The position numbers and the translations under genes are program-made. A model generated the notes under the pieces. It was not told where the DNA came from. It did not search any database and worked only from the letters and a program-made list of their open reading frames with translations. This document shows, in pieces, positions 1-7,356 of a stretch of 9,926 nucleotides of DNA. Every line of letters begins with the position of its first letter. The stretch's first letter is position 1. Source of the stretch: Alphaproteobacteria bacterium (lineage in GTDB: Bacteria; Pseudomonadota; Alphaproteobacteria; ATCC43930; CGMCC-115725); NCBI GenBank assembly GCA_030037055.1, contig JASHRZ010000557.1:1-9926 (forward strand), given 5' to 3'.

Positions 1-1456
1 CGAGGTGCGCACGGCCGCGCCGAGCGACTTCATCACCAGCGCCGGTCATCGCGGCGGGTACGTCCTGGCCGCGCGCGACCTCATCGTGAACGACATCGAA
101 GTCGCGGTCGAAGGCGCGCTCCTTGACGGCATGATCTGCCTCGCTTCCTGCGACAAGACCACCCCCGGACAGCTGATGGCGGCCGGCAGGCTCAATATTC
201 CGACTCTCGTCGTCGTCTGCGGCTACCAGCCGAGCGGCGAATATAACGGGCATCATGTCGATATCGAAGAGGTGTTTCTCAGCGCCGGGCACGTGCTGAC
301 CGGCGAGGTTACGGTCGAGCAGCTCACCGCGATGAGCGACAACGCGATCCGCGGACCCGGTGTCTGTGCCGGAATGGGCACGGCGAACTCGATGCATATC
401 GCCTGCGAGGCGCTCGGCATGGCGCTTCCGGGCAGCGCCCCCGTGCTCGCCAATGGAGCGAAAATGTGGGAGTTCGTCGGCGCCGCTGGCGCGCGCATCG
501 TGAACATGGTGTGGGACGATCTGAGGCCGCGCGACATCCTCACCGTTGAAGCCTTCGCGAACGCCGTCGCGGTGCTGCTCAGCCTCGGCGGTTCCTTGAA
601 CAGCCTGAAGCATCTGCAGGCGATCGCCGCCGAGGCGCGGTGCGACGTCGACATCTACCGTCTGTTCGACGAACTCGCCGATCGCATTCCCGTGCTCGCC
701 GCCATTCGACCGAATGGCGGCCATTTCATCGAGGAGCTCGAGGCCGCCGGCGGGGCGCGGGCGGTGATGAAGCGGCTTGAAGGCATGCTGCAGCGCGGCG
801 CCATGACGGTCACCGGCAGGACCGTCGGCGACAATCTTCGCGACAGCGTCGTCGCGGACGACGCGGTCATTCGTCCGCTGGACCGGCCGTTCACGCACCG
901 GCCGCTCATCGTTATTCTTCGCGGTTCGCTCGCCCCCGAGGGGGGCATCATCAAGCTCGCGGTCGACGAGGCCCGGAAGATGCAGTTTTCCGGCCCCGCC
1001 AACATCTATCATTCGCGCGAGGAGGCGATCGAGGGGCTGCAGAAGGGCGAAATCGCCAAGGGACAAGTCATCGTGCTGCGCGGGCTGGGAGTGAGAGGCG
1101 GCCCGGGCATGGCCATGACCTCCGCCTTCATCTTCGCCCTCGACGGCGCGGGGCTGGGCGAGCATGTCGCGGTCGTGACCGACGGCCAGCTCTCCGGGCT
1201 GGTCAACAAGGGCCTCGTCGTCGGCGAGATTTCGCCAGAAGCCGCCGGCGGCGGCCCTTTGGCCCTGGTCGAGAACGGCGACCGGATCTCGATCGATGTC
1301 GACCGACGGAGCATCGACCTGGAGGTTTCCGAAAGCGAGCTTGCGGCGCGGCGGCAGCGTCTACGGCAGCGCCCGGGTCCAGACGAGCGCGGCTGGCTCG
1401 CCATCTATGAGCACAACGTCCAGCCTTTGCCCAAAGGTGCGATACTGACGAAATGA
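1..1456 (+). CDS. IlvD/Edd-family dehydratase, 3' part (5' end outside window)
   Basis: Members of this family use an Fe-S cluster and Mg to dehydrate dihydroxy acids or sugar acids to 2-keto acids in the cytoplasm. The frame is open to the left edge, and a full member is roughly 550-600 residues, so the N-terminus, with one expected cluster cysteine, is missing. Numbering from the GTG at position 5, visible motifs are LASCDK (C49, D50, K51; cluster and metal ligands), GVCAGMGTANSM (C121, second cluster ligand), EALGMALPG, GGSLN, LAPEGGIIK, RGGPGM and VTDGQLSG with the presumed catalytic S397. SPEAAGGGP and GDRISID lie in the C-terminal swivel domain. GGSLN and SGLVNKG depart from the usual GGSTN and SGGTRG of biosynthetic IlvD, so a catabolic sugar-acid or hydroxy-acid dehydratase is more likely than valine/isoleucine synthesis. 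The stop lies 107 bp before the oxygenase start. Family assignment is secure; the substrate is unknown. Confidence 0.93.
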   Translation, partial: EVRTAAPSDFITSAGHRGGYVLAARDLIVNDIEVAVEGALLDGMICLASCDKTTPGQLMAAGRLNIPTLVVVCGYQPSGEYNGHHVDIEEVFLSAGHVLTGEVTVEQLTAMSDNAIRGPGVCAGMGTANSMHIACEALGMALPGSAPVLANGAKMWEFVGAAGARIVNMVWDDLRPRDILTVEAFANAVAVLLSLGGSLNSLKHLQAIAAEARCDVDIYRLFDELADRIPVLAAIRPNGGHFIEELEAAGGARAVMKRLEGMLQRGAMTVTGRTVGDNLRDSVVADDAVIRPLDRPFTHRPLIVILRGSLAPEGGIIKLAVDEARKMQFSGPANIYHSREEAIEGLQKGEIAKGQVIVLRGLGVRGGPGMAMTSAFIFALDGAGLGEHVAVVTDGQLSGLVNKGLVVGEISPEAAGGGPLALVENGDRISIDVDRRSIDLEVSESELAARRQRLRQRPGPDERGWLAIYEHNVQPLPKGAILTK

Positions 1457-1548
1457 CGCGCGCCCTATCCACAGCCGCTCTGCCGTTTTCGCTATTCTAT
1501 CTCGCCTCGGCGTAAACTAACCTCCGCATGCACGAAGAACGCTCGACT

Positions 1549-1554
1549 AAGGGA
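1549..1554 (+). promoter_or_regulatory. Ribosome binding site of the oxygenase gene
   Basis: AAGGGA lies 9 nt before the ATG at 1564. The in-frame ATG at 1528 has no purine-rich stretch at a suitable distance, so this site favours the downstream start, which gives a 363-residue protein. Confidence 0.55.
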
Positions 1555-1563
1555 AGCAGCGCC

Positions 1564-2655
1564 ATGAAAAGCCGGCCACCAGACCTGTCGAGCGATCCTG
1601 CGGCCTGGGAGGCGTCTTCCTTCGCCGGCCCTTCCGATTATGCAATCGACCTGAGCGAGCGGGACCGCGAAGAGATTCTCGCCGCGCTGTCGCGCGGCGG
1701 AGGCCGCCCGATACCCGAGCTTGGGCGCGAGGATTTCCGCTTTGCCGAGCTCGGGCTGAAGCTGCATCGCGCCTATGAGGAAGTGCGCGCCGGCAGGGGA
1801 TTCGTGCTGCTGACGGGGTTGCCTACCGCAGGGCTTTCGGTCGAGCAGTTCTCGGCTTCGGTGTGGGGCATCGGCCTCCATTTCGGCGTGCCGCTGTCGC
1901 AGAACGCGCAAGGCGAGCTCGTCTCCTACGTCATCGATGCCACGGCCGAGGACGAGACGCCGCGCATGTACCGTTCGAACATGGAGCTGCGGCTGCACAC
2001 CGACATCACCGCGATGATCTCGCTCGCCTGTTGGCAGACGGCCGCTGCCGGCGGTGCCAGCGTGATTTGCAGCGCCGTGCGCGTCCATGACGAGATCAAG
2101 CGGCGCGCGCCGGCGGCGCTGGCACTGCTTTATCGTGGCTTCCACTATCACCGTCTCGGCGAGGAGGGGCCGAACGAGGAGCCGGTGACGCCCTACCGGA
2201 TTCCCGTCTTCACCTTGCGCAACGGACAGGTGAGCTGTCGCTACATGCGGTCCAACATCGTCGCCGGGCATCGCGCGATAGGCATGCCGCTCGGCACCGA
2301 GGAGATCGCGGCTCTCGACCTCTTCGACGAGGTCGCCCGCGATCCGCGAAACCGCCTCGCCTTCTTCCTCGAGCGCGGCGAGATGATGGTCATCAACAAC
2401 TACGCCGTCATGCACGCGCGCACCGCTTTCACCGACCATCCCGAGCCCGAGCGCAGGCGTCTCCTCGTCCGGCTGTGGCTTGACGCCGAGGGCTTGCGCG
2501 CCGTGCCGCGCGCGTTCAACCATTTTGCGACGAACGGCGTCCCCAAGCAGGAAGGCCGGCGCGCGACCTTCGATTTCAAGAAGCTCTACAGCGACGATCC
2601 TGTCGCGACGGGAGGCATGGCCAATCTCGAGATTGCCGCGGCGAAGACGCGGTGA
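1564..2655 (+). CDS. TauD/TfdA-family 2-oxoglutarate/Fe(II)-dependent oxygenase
   Basis: Enzymes of this family couple decarboxylation of 2-oxoglutarate to hydroxylation of a substrate, often a small carboxylate, sulfonate or amino acid derivative, in the cytoplasm. The 363 residues are of normal length. From the ATG at 1564, the facial triad is H145-x-D147 in LRLHTD and distal H284 in NYAVMHARTAF. R299 and R303 in RRRLLVRLW are placed like the 2-oxoglutarate-binding arginines of TauD. GFVLLTGLP (about 79-87) and the CRYMRSNI region (about 225-232) are also family-like. There is no signal peptide. An in-frame ATG at 1528 would add 12 residues but lacks a ribosome site. The gene is followed by the transporter on the same strand after 60 bp, suggesting it acts on the imported compound. 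Its position before the binding protein and the IlvD-like gene upstream point to a catabolic role. The substrate cannot be deduced; taurine is not specifically indicated. Confidence 0.9.
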   Translation: MKSRPPDLSSDPAAWEASSFAGPSDYAIDLSERDREEILAALSRGGGRPIPELGREDFRFAELGLKLHRAYEEVRAGRGFVLLTGLPTAGLSVEQFSASVWGIGLHFGVPLSQNAQGELVSYVIDATAEDETPRMYRSNMELRLHTDITAMISLACWQTAAAGGASVICSAVRVHDEIKRRAPAALALLYRGFHYHRLGEEGPNEEPVTPYRIPVFTLRNGQVSCRYMRSNIVAGHRAIGMPLGTEEIAALDLFDEVARDPRNRLAFFLERGEMMVINNYAVMHARTAFTDHPEPERRRLLVRLWLDAEGLRAVPRAFNHFATNGVPKQEGRRATFDFKKLYSDDPVATGGMANLEIAAAKTR

Positions 2656-2661
2656 CGGCGA

Positions 2662-2680
2662 GGGTCGGGGGAGGGGAGGG
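2662..2680 (+). other. Four clustered G-runs, potential G-quadruplex
   Basis: Directly after the oxygenase stop there are four G-runs: GGG (2662-2664), GGGGG (2667-2671), GGGG (2673-2676) and GGG (2678-2680). They are separated by TC, A and A. This matches the usual intramolecular quadruplex pattern on the coding strand, so it would also be present in the mRNA, 35 nt before the binding-protein start. It may simply reflect high GC; function is untested. Confidence 0.4.
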
Positions 2681-2719
2681 ATGGAAACGCAAGCGTGTGG
2701 CAAGGGCGGGGCATCATGA
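2681..2719 (+). CDS. Possible 12-codon upstream ORF overlapping the binding-protein start
   Basis: An ATG directly after the purine-rich GGGAGGG stretch opens a 12-residue frame, METQACGKGGAS. Its TGA (2717-2719) overlaps the binding-protein ATG (2716-2718) as ATGA, the same coupling arrangement used three times later in this operon. The purine stretch abuts the ATG with no spacer, which is poor for initiation, and the peptide resembles no known leader. Translation is therefore doubtful and the frame may be chance. Confidence 0.15.
   Translation: METQACGKGGAS
2702..2706 (+). promoter_or_regulatory. Ribosome binding site of the binding-protein gene
   Basis: AAGGG sits 9 nt before the ATG at 2716. 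It supports that start over the in-frame GTG at 2695, which would put seven extra residues, including charged ones, ahead of a clean signal peptide. Confidence 0.55.
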
Positions 2720-3891
2720 AGCAGGCGTGGGCGGCGCTCTGCGCGGCGGGATTGATCTTCGGGCTGGTGGGCGCGGCCTCCGCCGAGACGGTGAAGGTGG
2801 GGGTGATCGCCACCTTTTCCGGTCCCTTCGCGCGCTGGGGCGAGCAGTTCCAGCAGGCGATCAAGGTCTACCAGAAGCAGCACGGGACCACGGTCGACGG
2901 CAACACGATCGAGGTGATCTATCGCGACGATGGCGGTCCCGACCCGGCGCGCGCGAAGCAGCTTGCGGAGGAGCTGATCCTGCGCGAGAAGGTGCAGTTC
3001 CTCGGCGGCTTCGTCTTCACGCCGAATGCGCTGGCGGTGGCGGACATCGTCACCGAAGCCAAGATGCCGACGGTGATCTTCAACGCGGCGACGGCGGTGG
3101 TGACGCGCAAGTCGCCTTATTTCGTGCGCACGAGCCAGACCATCCCGCAAGTGACGGTCCCCATCGCGCAATGGGCGGCGAGAAACGGCATCAAGCGGGT
3201 GGTCACCGCGGTCTCGGACTACGCGCCGGGCTTTGACGCGGAGGCGTATTTCGTCAAGACCTTTCAAGCGGCGGGCGGCGAAGTGCTGGAATCGATCCGC
3301 ATCCCGCTCGCGACGACGGATTTCTCGCCTTTCTATGAGCGCGTGCTGCAGGAGAAGCCGGACGCCCTCTTCATCTTCGGCCCCGGCGGTCCGCCGACCG
3401 TCGGCATGATCAACACCTGGGCGTCGCGGCTGAAGCCGGCCGGCATCAGGCTGCTGTGCACGGCCGAGACGCAGGAGATCGACCTGCCGAAGATCGGTCC
3501 CGCGGCTTTGGGAGTCGTCTCGTCCTTCCATTACACGGAGACCGTGGACAATCCGCTCAACAAGGCGCTCTGGGCCGATCTCACGGCGATGTTCGGCAAG
3601 AACACGGTGCCGGACTTGGCCTCGGCCGGCGCCTATGATGGAATGGAGCTGATCTACCGCGCGGTGGCGAAGTTCGGCCCGCGCGCCACCGGCGACCAGG
3701 CGATCGGTCTCTGGCGCGGCATGGCCTTCGACAGCCCGCGCGGACCGATCGAGATCGACGAGAAGACGCGCGACATCATCGAGAACGTCTATCTCCGCAA
3801 GGTCGAAGAGCGCGAGGGCAAGCTCGTCAACATCAACTTCCAGACCATTCCGATGGTGCGCGATCCCTGGAAGGACGAGCATCCGGAATAG
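2716..3891 (+). CDS. Periplasmic substrate-binding protein of a HAAT (Liv-type) ABC transporter
   Basis: This 391-residue protein is the solute receptor of the transporter encoded downstream. Residues 1-23 form a typical Sec signal peptide: K2, a hydrophobic core, then ASA before E24, so the mature protein should begin at ETVKVGVIATFSG and be free in the periplasm. There is no lipobox cysteine at the cleavage site. The mature part follows the Peripla_BP_6/LivK-like two-lobe pattern: an opening strand with SGPFARWGEQ, a GGFVFTPNALA loop near 102-112, FVRTSQT near 136-142, AYDGMELIYRA near 309-319 and SPRGPIEID near 344-352. Many such receptors bind aromatic or other carboxylates rather than leucine, and the oxygenase and dehydratase next door make a non-amino-acid ligand plausible. 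Ligand residues cannot be assigned by eye. It is followed after 30 bp by the LivH-like permease. Confidence 0.92.
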   Translation: MKQAWAALCAAGLIFGLVGAASAETVKVGVIATFSGPFARWGEQFQQAIKVYQKQHGTTVDGNTIEVIYRDDGGPDPARAKQLAEELILREKVQFLGGFVFTPNALAVADIVTEAKMPTVIFNAATAVVTRKSPYFVRTSQTIPQVTVPIAQWAARNGIKRVVTAVSDYAPGFDAEAYFVKTFQAAGGEVLESIRIPLATTDFSPFYERVLQEKPDALFIFGPGGPPTVGMINTWASRLKPAGIRLLCTAETQEIDLPKIGPAALGVVSSFHYTETVDNPLNKALWADLTAMFGKNTVPDLASAGAYDGMELIYRAVAKFGPRATGDQAIGLWRGMAFDSPRGPIEIDEKTRDIIENVYLRKVEEREGKLVNINFQTIPMVRDPWKDEHPE

Positions 3892-3921
3892 CGGCGCCCA
3901 CCGCGCCCGGATTCGCTGCCG

Positions 3922-4785
3922 ATGATCGACGCCACCATTCTCCTCGACGGCCTCGCCTATGGAATGGTGCTGTTCATCATCTCGGTCGGCCTGACGGTGA
4001 CGATGGGGCTCATGCGCGTCGTCAACCTCGCGCATGGCGCCTTTGCGATGATCGGCGGCTATGTCGCGGCGATGCTGGTCGGCGCAGGCGTGTCGTTCTT
4101 CGCCGCGGCCGGACTTGCCACCCTGCTCGTCGGCATGATCGGCGCTGTGGCCGAACTCGCCGTCTACCGCCCGCTCTACCGCAAGGGCGAGCTCGCCCAG
4201 GCGCTCATGACCTTCGGCCTTACCTTCGTCGTGATCGCGTCCCTCACCTCGGGGTTCGGCACCGGCATCAAGACGCTGCCCCTTCCGGCGGCGCTCGGCG
4301 GCGTCGTGGATATCGGCTTCCGCACCTATCCCGCCTACCGCCTGTTTCTCGTCGCGGTGGGGCTGGGGCTGGCGCTGCTGCTGTGGCTGCTGATCGATCG
4401 CTCGGCCTACGGCGCGCGGCTCAGGGCGGCCGTCGACAATCCGCGCATGGCGCGGGCCGTCGGCATCGACGTCAACCTGCTGTTCACGGTCACCTTCGCC
4501 GGAGGTTGCGCGCTCGCCGCCTTCGGCGGCGTCATCGGCGCCGCCCTCCTGCCGCTCGAGCCCTTTTACGCGCTGCGCTATCTCGTGCTGTTCCTGGTCG
4601 TCGTCGGCGTCGGAGGCATCGGCAATTTCAAGGGCTCGTTCCTCGCCGCGATTCTCCTCGGCGTCATCGACACCGGCGGCAAGTACCTGATGCCGCAGGC
4701 CGCCGCCTATCTCTTCTACGGCGCGGTGCTGGCGCTGCTGCTGCTGCGTCCCAACGGGCTCATGCCGGCGAAATCCGCGACATGA
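3922..4785 (+). CDS. LivH-like ABC transporter permease
   Basis: This 287-residue, strongly hydrophobic inner-membrane protein belongs to the BPD_transp_2 (LivH/LivM) family and has about eight predicted membrane spans. It forms half of the translocation channel with the next gene product. The N-terminal span is followed by the LivH hallmark VVNLAHGAFAMIGGY (about 33-47). A cytoplasmic loop with SAYGARLRAAVDNPRMARAVGI (about 161-182, split here by eye) is the segment that contacts the ATPases. A glycine-rich VVGVGGIGNFKGS segment lies near 229-241, and the protein ends in the usual LRPNGLM. Length and motifs match the family. The start at 3922 gives the standard N-terminus although no clear ribosome site precedes it. 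The last codon overlaps the LivM start as ATGA. Confidence 0.93.
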   Translation: MIDATILLDGLAYGMVLFIISVGLTVTMGLMRVVNLAHGAFAMIGGYVAAMLVGAGVSFFAAAGLATLLVGMIGAVAELAVYRPLYRKGELAQALMTFGLTFVVIASLTSGFGTGIKTLPLPAALGGVVDIGFRTYPAYRLFLVAVGLGLALLLWLLIDRSAYGARLRAAVDNPRMARAVGIDVNLLFTVTFAGGCALAAFGGVIGAALLPLEPFYALRYLVLFLVVVGVGGIGNFKGSFLAAILLGVIDTGGKYLMPQAAAYLFYGAVLALLLLRPNGLMPAKSAT

Positions 4786-5762
4786 CAGCGCTTTCGGAGA
4801 GCGGCCTGCGCCGCCTCTGGCATGGGCTGCCCTGGGCGCTGGCGCTCCTCGTCTACTTCACCGGCGGCGGCTATCTCGGCCTCGGTACGCACGCGCTGGT
4901 CATGATTCTCTTCGCCTTGTCGCTCGATCTGGCGCTGGGCCAGGCCGGGATCATCACCATGGGCCACGCCGCCTTCTTCGGCATCGGCGCCTATGCGGCC
5001 GGCATCTTTGCATCGCATCTCTCGGCGGACCCGCTGCTCGGCCTCGCCGCCGCCACCCTCGCCGCCAGCCTGTTCGGCCTCCTCAGCGGGGCGTTCATTC
5101 TTCATACGGCGGGGGTGACGCTCATGATGCTGACGCTGGCGGTCAGCGCGCTCCTTGCCGAGTTCGCCAATCAGGCGCATGGGCTCACCGGCGGCGATGA
5201 CGGGCTGCAGCTCGGCCGGATGGCGCCGCTCCTCGGCCTCTTCGGCTTCGATCTCTGGGGCAAGACGGCTTATCTCTACGCCCTGGCGGTACTCTTTTTG
5301 TGGTCGCTCGCGGCCTGGCGCATCATGCGCTCGCCCTTCGGCCGCTCGCTCGACGGGATCCGGCAGAATCCACGGCGCATGCGGGCGATCGGCACGCCGG
5401 TGTGGCGTCGGCTGGTGGTCGCGTACGGGCTCTCGGCGGCGATGGCGGGGTCGGCGGGAGCGCTCGAGGCGCAGACCACGCGCTCGGTGGGGCTCGGTGC
5501 GCTGAGCGTCCTCACCTCCGGGACGGTGCTGGTGATGCTCGTCCTCGGCGGGACGCGCCGCAGCTACGGTGCCTTCCTCGGCGCCACCGTCTATGTCGTG
5601 GTGCAGGATTTCGCGGCGGAAATCGACCCGTTTCGTTGGATGTTCGTCATCGGCCTCCTGCTGATGGCAGTGGTGCTGATCTTCGAGAACGGATTGACCG
5701 GCCTCGGCGATGCGGCGCGGCGCGCGCTCGCGGGCTTGCCGCGGCGATCCGGCCGGCCATGA
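4782..5762 (+). CDS. LivM-like ABC transporter permease
   Basis: This 326-residue inner-membrane protein is the second channel subunit. The start is the ATG overlapping the LivH stop (ATGA, 4782-4785). Longer extensions in this frame run back inside livH and give arginine-rich, non-family sequence, so they are rejected. Family signatures are LSLDLALGQAGIITMGHAAF (about 46-65), GIGAYAAG (67-74), GLTGGDDGL (134-142) and the ATPase-facing loop SPFGRSLDGIRQNPRRMRAI (184-203), followed by GLSAAMAGSAGAL. The C-terminus has the usual NGLTGLGD-like ending plus a short basic tail (RRSGRP). The length is that of a compact LivM. There is no Shine-Dalgarno-like site, so expression probably depends on coupling to livH translation. 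It overlaps the next ATPase gene by 4 nt. Confidence 0.93.
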   Translation: MTALSESGLRRLWHGLPWALALLVYFTGGGYLGLGTHALVMILFALSLDLALGQAGIITMGHAAFFGIGAYAAGIFASHLSADPLLGLAAATLAASLFGLLSGAFILHTAGVTLMMLTLAVSALLAEFANQAHGLTGGDDGLQLGRMAPLLGLFGFDLWGKTAYLYALAVLFLWSLAAWRIMRSPFGRSLDGIRQNPRRMRAIGTPVWRRLVVAYGLSAAMAGSAGALEAQTTRSVGLGALSVLTSGTVLVMLVLGGTRRSYGAFLGATVYVVVQDFAAEIDPFRWMFVIGLLLMAVVLIFENGLTGLGDAARRALAGLPRRSGRP

Positions 5763-6511
5763 CGCAGCCGGCGCTGGCCGTGCATGGGCTCTCGAAGCGC
5801 TTCGGCTCGCTTGTGGTGGCGCAGGCGATCGAGCTCGATCTGGCGCGCGGCGCCCGCACCGGTCTGATCGGACCCAACGGTGCCGGCAAAACGACCCTGG
5901 TCAATCTACTCACGGGGACGTTGCGCGCCGATGCCGGCACGATCATGCTCGACGGCCGGCCGATCGATGCGCTGACGCCGGAGGCGAGGGTCCGCCGCGG
6001 CATCGTCCGCACGCATCAGATCAATACTCTGCTCGACGAGACGACCGTCTGCGACAATGTCGCCATCGCCGTCGCCGAGCGCGACGGCATCGCCTGGCGC
6101 CTCCTGCGCTTTGCCAGGCGCTGGCGCGCCTGCATCGACGAGGCCCGATCGCGCCTCGCGGAGCTCGGCATCGCGCATGCCGTGGAACGGCGCGTGAGCG
6201 AGCTGCCTTATGGCGAGCAGCGTCTCCTGGAGATCGCCATCGCGCTGGCGCTGCGGCCGCGTGTGCTGCTGCTCGACGAGCCGGCGGCCGGAGTCCCGTC
6301 GCTTGAAGCGCATGCAATCCACGCGGCGCTCGACCGGCTTCCCGGCGACATCTCCGTGCTGATGATCGAGCACGACATGGACCTGGTATTTCGCTTCGCG
6401 CGGGAGATCGTGGTGCTGGCCCAGGGGCGCGTTCTTGCCCGCGGCTCACCGGCCGAGATCGCCGCCGATCGGCAAGTGCGCGCCGTCTATCTCGGCAGGA
6501 GCGCGTCGTGA
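5759..6511 (+). CDS. LivG-like ABC transporter ATP-binding protein
   Basis: This 250-residue cytoplasmic ATPase powers the transporter as a presumed heterodimer with the LivF-like protein. Walker A is GPNGAGKT (38-45), the Q-loop is at Q87 in RTHQINTL, the signature is LPYGEQ (149-154), Walker B is VLLLDEP with D173 and E174, and the switch histidine is H205 in IEHDMDLVF. The RTHQ Q-loop and the IEHDMD stretch are typical of LivG rather than LivF. The signature is the looser YGEQ form, and the segment after Walker B reads AAGVPSLE where LivG usually has AAGMNPxE. The EIAxAL helix also lacks the usual arginine. All catalytic residues are present, so it should be active. The start overlaps the LivM stop (ATGA), and the stop overlaps the next start (GTGA). 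Confidence 0.93.
   Translation: MTQPALAVHGLSKRFGSLVVAQAIELDLARGARTGLIGPNGAGKTTLVNLLTGTLRADAGTIMLDGRPIDALTPEARVRRGIVRTHQINTLLDETTVCDNVAIAVAERDGIAWRLLRFARRWRACIDEARSRLAELGIAHAVERRVSELPYGEQRLLEIAIALALRPRVLLLDEPAAGVPSLEAHAIHAALDRLPGDISVLMIEHDMDLVFRFAREIVVLAQGRVLARGSPAEIAADRQVRAVYLGRSAS
6497..6501 (+). promoter_or_regulatory. Ribosome binding site of the LivF-like gene
   Basis: AGGAG inside the end of the LivG-like gene is 6 nt before the GTG at 6508. It supports GTG as the true start despite the 4-nt overlap. Confidence 0.6.
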
Positions 6512-7218
6512 GCGCCGCTCTCGCCGTCGACGGGCTCGTCGCGGGCTATGGCGCGATGGTGGTGCTTCAGGAGATCTCGTTTGAAATTGCCAGCGGCGGA
6601 ACGCTTGCCGTGCTCGGACGGAACGGCGTGGGCAAGAGCACCTTGCTCAGCACGCTGATGGGTTTCACGACGCTTCACCGCGGCGCCATACGCTTCGGAG
6701 GCATGCTGGTCGAAGCCCTGGCGTCGCATCGACGCAACCGATTAGGCTTCGGCTATGTGCCGCAGCAGCGCGAGATCTTCCCTTCCCTCACGGTCGAGGA
6801 GAATCTTTCGGTGGCACGGCGGGCGGGAGGATGGTCCTTCGCCGAGGTCTTCGATCTCTTTCCTGCGCTCAAGGAACGGCGCCGCCATGCCGGAAACCGC
6901 CTGTCCGGCGGCGAGCAGCAGATGCTGGCGATCGGCCGCGCGCTGGTCGGCGCGCCCAGGCTGCTGCTTCTCGACGAGCCGATGGAAGGCTTGGCGCCGA
7001 TCATCGTCGACGCGCTTTACGACGCCTTGCGGCGCATTCGCGACGAAGCTGCGCTGACCGTCATTCTCGTAGAGCAGAAGGCTGATCTCGCCCTGGCCTT
7101 CGCCCGGGACGCGATCGTGCTCGACCGCGGCCGTATCGTCTATCGCGGCGCGAGCCTTGCCCTTGCCGGCGACGAGGCGACGAAGGCGCGGCTCCTCGGC
7201 GTCGGCACCGCGCCTTGA
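6508..7218 (+). CDS. LivF-like ABC transporter ATP-binding protein
   Basis: This 236-residue cytoplasmic ATPase is the second motor subunit. Walker A is GRNGVGKS (37-44), the Q-loop is VPQQREIFPSLTVEENL with Q86, the signature is LSGGEQQML (132-140), and Walker B is LLLLDEP with D156 and E157, followed by MEGLAP. At the switch position it has VEQ (Q190) instead of histidine, which is normal for LivF. GRNGVGKSTLL and the FPSLTVEENL stretch are the markers separating LivF from LivG. The GTG start is supported by an AGGAG site and by the 4-nt overlap with the previous gene. It is the last gene of the tightly packed transporter block; 138 bp follow before the SDR gene. Confidence 0.93.
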   Translation: MSAALAVDGLVAGYGAMVVLQEISFEIASGGTLAVLGRNGVGKSTLLSTLMGFTTLHRGAIRFGGMLVEALASHRRNRLGFGYVPQQREIFPSLTVEENLSVARRAGGWSFAEVFDLFPALKERRRHAGNRLSGGEQQMLAIGRALVGAPRLLLLDEPMEGLAPIIVDALYDALRRIRDEAALTVILVEQKADLALAFARDAIVLDRGRIVYRGASLALAGDEATKARLLGVGTAP

Positions 7219-7341
7219 TTGCCGTCTCGACCGCAGGCGTTCGCGTGAGCGCGTTTCGGCAAAGCCGACAGCACGATTTCCGGTATTCTGCGCTCCCAAG
7301 GCGGATCTCGATCGTCGGGCGGCGAGCTGCCGCGCGACCGC

Positions 7342-7348
7342 AGGGAGA
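7342..7348 (+). promoter_or_regulatory. Ribosome binding site of the SDR gene
   Basis: AGGGAGA lies 8 nt before the ATG at 7357 and fixes that start. The nearby ATG at 7352 is followed after one codon by a stop. Confidence 0.6.
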
Positions 7349-7356
7349 GACATGAC

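Noticed and set aside
1457..1548. Promoter for the oxygenase gene around TATTCT (1493-1498)
   Set aside because: No acceptable -35 element lies 16-18 bp upstream, so a promoter cannot be supported by sequence alone, although the 107-bp gap leaves room for one.
1492..4035. 847-codon open frame on the - strand opposite the oxygenase and binding-protein genes
   Set aside because: Its translation is dominated by His, Arg, Asp and Glu with no domain pattern, and it lies wholly antisense to two well-supported genes and their gap. It is the usual antisense shadow in GC-rich DNA with strong third-position bias.
4383..4781. Long N-terminal extension of the LivM-like frame running back through livH
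   Set aside because: The extension is Arg/Ala-rich and not membrane-like, whereas LivM homology begins at the ATG at 4782 that overlaps the livH stop.
5300..5758. N-terminal extension of the LivG-like frame inside livM
   Set aside because: It lacks any ABC motif. The family N-terminus begins at the ATG at 5759, which overlaps the livM stop.
7219..7262. TTGCCG and CGGCAA inverted repeat with an inner CGCG stem after the LivF-like gene, as terminator or operator
   Set aside because: The stems are only 6 and 4 bp, the outer pair is separated by 32 nt, and only TTT follows. This is expected by chance at this GC content.
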